This document shows, one piece after another, positions 34,470 through 37,856 of a stretch of DNA of 37,856 bases (position 1 is the stretch's first letter; each line of letters begins with the position of its first letter). The stretch spans positions 187,501 through 225,356 of the forward strand of contig NZ_PPFE01000006.1 in the NCBI RefSeq assembly GCF_002917925.1, in the 5' to 3' direction. The translations under genes and the position numbers were made by a program. The notes below the pieces were generated by a model. It saw only the letters and a program-made list of their open reading frames with translations. It made no database searches and was not told the origin of the DNA. The DNA is from Roseovarius confluentis (GTDB taxonomy: Bacteria > Pseudomonadota > Alphaproteobacteria > Rhodobacterales > Rhodobacteraceae).

Positions 34470-35333
34470 CTACTCCGCTGCCATCTGTGCAATCGCCTCG
34501 GCCTTCGCCAGCGTCCGCTGCGCCGCGACGACATGCAGGTTTTCCACGATCTGCCCGTCCACCACGGCAATACCCTGCCCCTGCTTCTTGCTCTCCTCGA
34601 ACGCCTCGATCTGGCGCATGGCCATGTCGATCTCGAACTGCGTGGGCGCAAACGCCGTGTTGGCAATCTCGATCTGGTCGGGGTGGATCAGTGTCTTGCC
34701 ATCGAACCCCAGGTCGCGGCCATGCTCGCACTCCGACTTCAGACCGTCGCCATCCCGGAAGCGGTTATAGACACCATCCAGCGCCACCACGCCCCGCGCC
34801 GCGCGCGCCGCCATCACGATCATCTGCAGAGACGCCAGCAATGGCATCCGGTCGGCGCGGAACCGACAGCCCAGTTCCTTTGTCAGGTCGTTCGTCCCGG
34901 CCACCAGCCCCGTCACCTGCCGGTGCGCGGCAATCTCGCGGGCGTTGAACACGCTGGCGGGGGTTTCCATCATCGTCCAGATCGGGATCTCGGTGCCGAT
35001 CAGGTCCGACAGGTTGTCGACATCCGCATAGGTGTTGACCTTGGGCTGCAGGATCACGTCCGCCCCCGCATCGCCCAGCACGCGCGCATCCTCGAACCCC
35101 CACTCGGTGGTCAGCGCGTTGATCCGCACGACCTTCACGCGGTTGCCATAGCCCCCGTCGCTCAACGCCTGCGCCAGCGTCTGACGCGCCTCGGCCTTGG
35201 CATCGGGCGACACGGCATCCTCCAGGTCAAAGATGATCGCGTCGGTGGGCAGGGTGCGCGCCTTGTCCAGCGCCCGTTCCTTCGAGCCGGGAATATAAAG
35301 AACGGATCGGTAAGGATGGGTGGTCAGGTCCAT
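34470..35333 (-). CDS. mcl2: (3S)-malyl-CoA thioesterase, CitE-like (Mcl2 type)
   Basis: Mcl2 hydrolyses (3S)-malyl-CoA to malate, the final step that supplies malate in the ethylmalonyl-CoA pathway. The 287-residue TIM-barrel protein shows CitE-family motifs YIPGSKERALDKA, IIFDLEDAVSPD (Mg-binding acids), MMETPASVFNA, TNDLTKELG and GFDGKTLIHPDQ. Length and the mch partner favour the thioesterase over the longer malyl-CoA lyase (Mcl1, about 318 residues), but a lyase role cannot be excluded by reading. The start at 35333 begins the conserved part. It heads the operon mcl2, nnrU, DUF1737 gene, mch. Confidence 0.85.
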   Translation of the reverse strand: MDLTTHPYRSVLYIPGSKERALDKARTLPTDAIIFDLEDAVSPDAKAEARQTLAQALSDGGYGNRVKVVRINALTTEWGFEDARVLGDAGADVILQPKVNTYADVDNLSDLIGTEIPIWTMMETPASVFNAREIAAHRQVTGLVAGTNDLTKELGCRFRADRMPLLASLQMIVMAARAARGVVALDGVYNRFRDGDGLKSECEHGRDLGFDGKTLIHPDQIEIANTAFAPTQFEIDMAMRQIEAFEESKKQGQGIAVVDGQIVENLHVVAAQRTLAKAEAIAQMAAE

Positions 35334-35549
35334 GGCGTGCCCCGCTGTCTGGTCGAAATTTTCTTGCGCGGGAATTCGCCATTTTTGGAACGAAAGTTCA
35401 AGGCCTTTCTCGCCGCGATGCAGAAATGGCCCTGTTTCGCGCACCTCCCGGGCGCTGCGAACGGTCCATTAACCTTGGCTTGGTACGGTCGCCTCCACGC
35501 TGTCTGCACCAGAAAAACGGCAGGGACCCATAGCTGAAAGGGTAAGACG

Positions 35550-35852
35550 ATGAAGACCACACTGATGATGATCGCCACGCTCGTGGCCACGGGTCTGTCC
35601 GGTCCCGCCTTCGCCGCGAACTGCGCGCCGCGCGATGCGGTCGTCGACCGGCTCGCGTCCAAGTACGGCGAGTCGCGGCAGTCAATGGGCCTCGGCGCCA
35701 ACAATGCGGTGGTCGAGGTGTTCGCCTCCTCCGAGACCGGCACCTGGACGATCACCGTGACCTCGGTCCATGGCGTGACCTGCCTTGTCGCCAGCGGCCA
35801 GTCGTTCGAGGCATTGGACGAGGTGCTTCCGGTCGACGGCGACGACGCCTGA
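35550..35852 (+). CDS. Small secreted protein of unknown function (100 residues)
   Basis: The product has a clear signal peptide (MKTTLMMIATLVATGLSGPAFA, cut before ANCAP) and a mature part of about 78 residues with two cysteines (NCAPRD and VTCLVA), likely a disulfide. The mature sequence ends in an acidic tail (PVDGDDA). AAGGGTAAGACG precedes the ATG. It diverges from mcl2 and is a single-gene unit. I recognise no domain name. Confidence 0.82.
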   Translation: MKTTLMMIATLVATGLSGPAFAANCAPRDAVVDRLASKYGESRQSMGLGANNAVVEVFASSETGTWTITVTSVHGVTCLVASGQSFEALDEVLPVDGDDA

Positions 35853-35888
35853 CACGGCGCACCGCCCCCCAAGATTCGCCATTGGCCT

Positions 35889-37039
<1,151 letters not shown>

Positions 37040-37066
37040 GGTCAGGTTTTCCTTACCCACGTGTTG

Positions 37067-37094
37067 AATGCGCGCCTTCGGGCGCGCATTTTTT
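37067..37094 (+). terminator. Rho-independent terminator of mdh
   Basis: A 10-bp perfect stem AATGCGCGCC/GGCGCGCATT with a TTCG tetraloop ends in a run of six Ts (37089-37094), 27 bases after the mdh stop. Confidence 0.93.
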
Positions 37095-37102
37095 ATTCTT
37101 AT

Positions 37103-37405
37103 ATGACTTTCTTGATATCTCTAACCCTTGCTTTGAGTTTGCCGGCAGTAATCGGATTGACCTTTTTATTCTTCGGTCCCGATAAAGCTCGGACAAGTTT
37201 CGGATCAACCCTCTTCGGAATAGCAAGTCTGCTCGCGCTAGTGTGGCTTATCATCCTTGTCACGTCTTTTTTCGGCTTCGCAATCAGTGGCGGAAACCCA
37301 ACCTTTGTTTCACTGGGGTTCAGTGCACTCTTGGTGTCCTCGCCATTCTTGATCGGTAGCATTCTCTCGATCGTGTCTGGCTACTTGCTAAGATACCGAG
37401 CTTGA
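37103..37405 (+). CDS. Small membrane protein of unknown function, AT-rich gene
   Basis: The product is 100 residues with three or more hydrophobic helices (FLISLTLALSLPAVIGLTFLFF, IASLLALVWLIILVTSFFG, FSALLVSSPFLIGSILSIVSGYLL). I recognise no family. The ATG lies only 9 bases after the mdh terminator T-run and has no ribosome-binding site; an in-frame ATG at 37061 would place the start inside the terminator hairpin. The gene is clearly more AT-rich than its neighbours, with TTT/ATT-rich codons, suggesting recent arrival or decay. Because of the weak start, expression is doubtful. Confidence 0.5.
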   Translation: MTFLISLTLALSLPAVIGLTFLFFGPDKARTSFGSTLFGIASLLALVWLIILVTSFFGFAISGGNPTFVSLGFSALLVSSPFLIGSILSIVSGYLLRYRA

Positions 37406-37491
37406 AAATTCCTATGGAACCAAAATACCGAATTTACCATCGTTCTTGCACAGTCCGCTCGGTTGAACCCCGGCCCATAGCCTGTGCTTTG

Positions 37492-37523
37492 AACGCGCGG
37501 ACCGGATCGGCCCGCGCGTTTTT
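37492..37523 (+). terminator. Terminator-like hairpin before the sucC control region
   Basis: The stem AACGCGCGG (37492-37500) pairs with CCGCGCGTT (37512-37520), with a CCG/CGG inner stem and T-run 37519-37523. It would end transcripts entering from the small membrane gene. Confidence 0.8.
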
Positions 37524-37590
37524 CGTTTCAGCACGCAGCCCCCGACACTGCAAGCCACCCGATTCGTCTTGCATATCAATGCGCTCATTT

Positions 37591-37619
37591 GTGATCACAG
37601 CATAAAATCGTGTGATCAC
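37591..37619. promoter_or_regulatory. Paired palindromic operator ahead of sucC (GTGATCAC twice)
   Basis: GTGATCAC occurs at 37591-37598 and 37612-37619, both within TGTGATCACA, 21 bases apart centre to centre. The layout matches the pair ahead of sdhC (31358-31385). Confidence 0.72.
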
Positions 37620-37666
37620 AAAAGGCGGAAATTCGCCGCAAATCGTGGGGCAGGTAACGAAAGGGG

Positions 37667-37696
37667 TTAAGTCCCGCTTCATCCTGTGGCTATACC
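37667..37696 (+). promoter_or_regulatory. Candidate promoter of sucC
   Basis: TTAAGT (37667-37672) and TATACC (37691-37696) are 18 bases apart. The -10 is 33 bases before the sucC ATG. The operator pair ends 47 bases upstream of the -35, much as at sdhC. Assignment is by eye. Confidence 0.4.
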
Positions 37697-37729
37697 AGAG
37701 GCAAACGCACAGACAGATGGGACATCCGC

Positions 37730-37856
37730 ATGAACATCCATGAATACCAGGCGAAGGCCTTGCTGCGCTCTTACGGGGCGCCTGTATCGGACGGGCGTGT
37801 CGTTTTGCGCGCGGAAGAGGCGAAGACGGCGGCGGGAGAGCTTGACGGCCCCGTCT
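37730..37856 (+). CDS. sucC: Succinyl-CoA synthetase beta subunit (N-terminal part only)
   Basis: Only 42 residues are in the window, cut by its end. They read [19 protein letters not shown], the highly conserved start of SucC (ATP-grasp fold), which with SucD interconverts succinyl-CoA and succinate in the TCA cycle. ATGGGA stands upstream as ribosome-binding site. The operator pair and promoter indicate that a transcription unit starts here, probably continuing into sucD beyond the window. Confidence 0.95.
   Translation, partial: MNIHEYQAKALLRSYGAPVSDGRVVLRAEEAKTAAGELDGPV

Larger units (their letters stand above)
37406..37729. other. Intergenic region ahead of sucC
   Basis: Apart from a terminator-like hairpin (37492-37523), the paired operator (37591-37619) and a candidate promoter (37667-37696), nothing else is seen. 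No gene is supported here, though the stretch before the hairpin could encode a short untranslated RNA. Confidence 0.6.

Overview
The window is GC-rich chromosomal DNA from an alphaproteobacterium, most probably a Rhodobacteraceae (Roseobacter-type) species. This follows from gene content and order (msrP-msrQ, a single-Cys L36, an sdh block beside mdh and sucC, and ethylmalonyl-CoA pathway genes) and from codon use. No reference search was possible, so the genus is open. There are no phage genes, transposases, rRNA genes or CRISPR arrays; one tRNA (Val, GAC) is present.

Layout. 1-3020: a methionine-sulfoxide reductase pair (msrP and partial msrQ) and a membrane-anchored glutamate-synthase-like flavoprotein, separated by a small inverted-repeat element. 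3304-3786: a secreted fasciclin protein. 3881-10173: four co-directional minus-strand genes for carbohydrate or metabolite modification: an alpha/beta-hydrolase fused to a family-2-type glycosyltransferase, a sulfotransferase-like protein, a DXD glycosyltransferase fused to a SAM methyltransferase, and a PP-loop asparagine-synthetase-like protein. 10174-10551: hairpin-rich intergenic DNA. 10552-16645: clpB with a probable heat-shock promoter, two perfect DnaA boxes, two small conserved genes, pyrF, a Nudix hydrolase and dinB. 16765-25986: a beta-barrel-like outer-membrane protein, an N-formylglutamate amidohydrolase, tRNA-Val, ribosomal protein L36, a second copy of the inverted-repeat element, a GFA/DUF1989 group, a polyamine-type decarboxylase, an FAD dehydrogenase, CreD and a MarR regulator.

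25956-37856 is a central-carbon region. On the minus strand run mcl2, nnrU, a DUF1737 gene and mch (ethylmalonyl-CoA pathway), then a lone receiver protein and a DUF1194 protein, then sdhC-sdhD-sdhA, three inserted small genes, sdhB and a last small gene. On the plus strand are mdh and the start of sucC. Together these enzymes handle succinyl-CoA, succinate, malate and malyl-CoA, the point where acetyl-CoA assimilation meets the TCA cycle.

The most notable signals are: (1) a pair of GTGATCAC palindromes about two helical turns apart ahead of both the sdh operon and sucC, at nearly the same distance from the candidate promoters, which suggests one regulator for both; (2) two copies, nearly 18 kb apart, of a 142-180 bp element with 21-bp terminal inverted repeats (MITE-like, no coding capacity); (3) the four-gene modification cluster with two unusual domain fusions; (4) a tightly overlapped sdh operon carrying a methyltransferase, a lipoprotein and a secreted protein between sdhA and sdhB.
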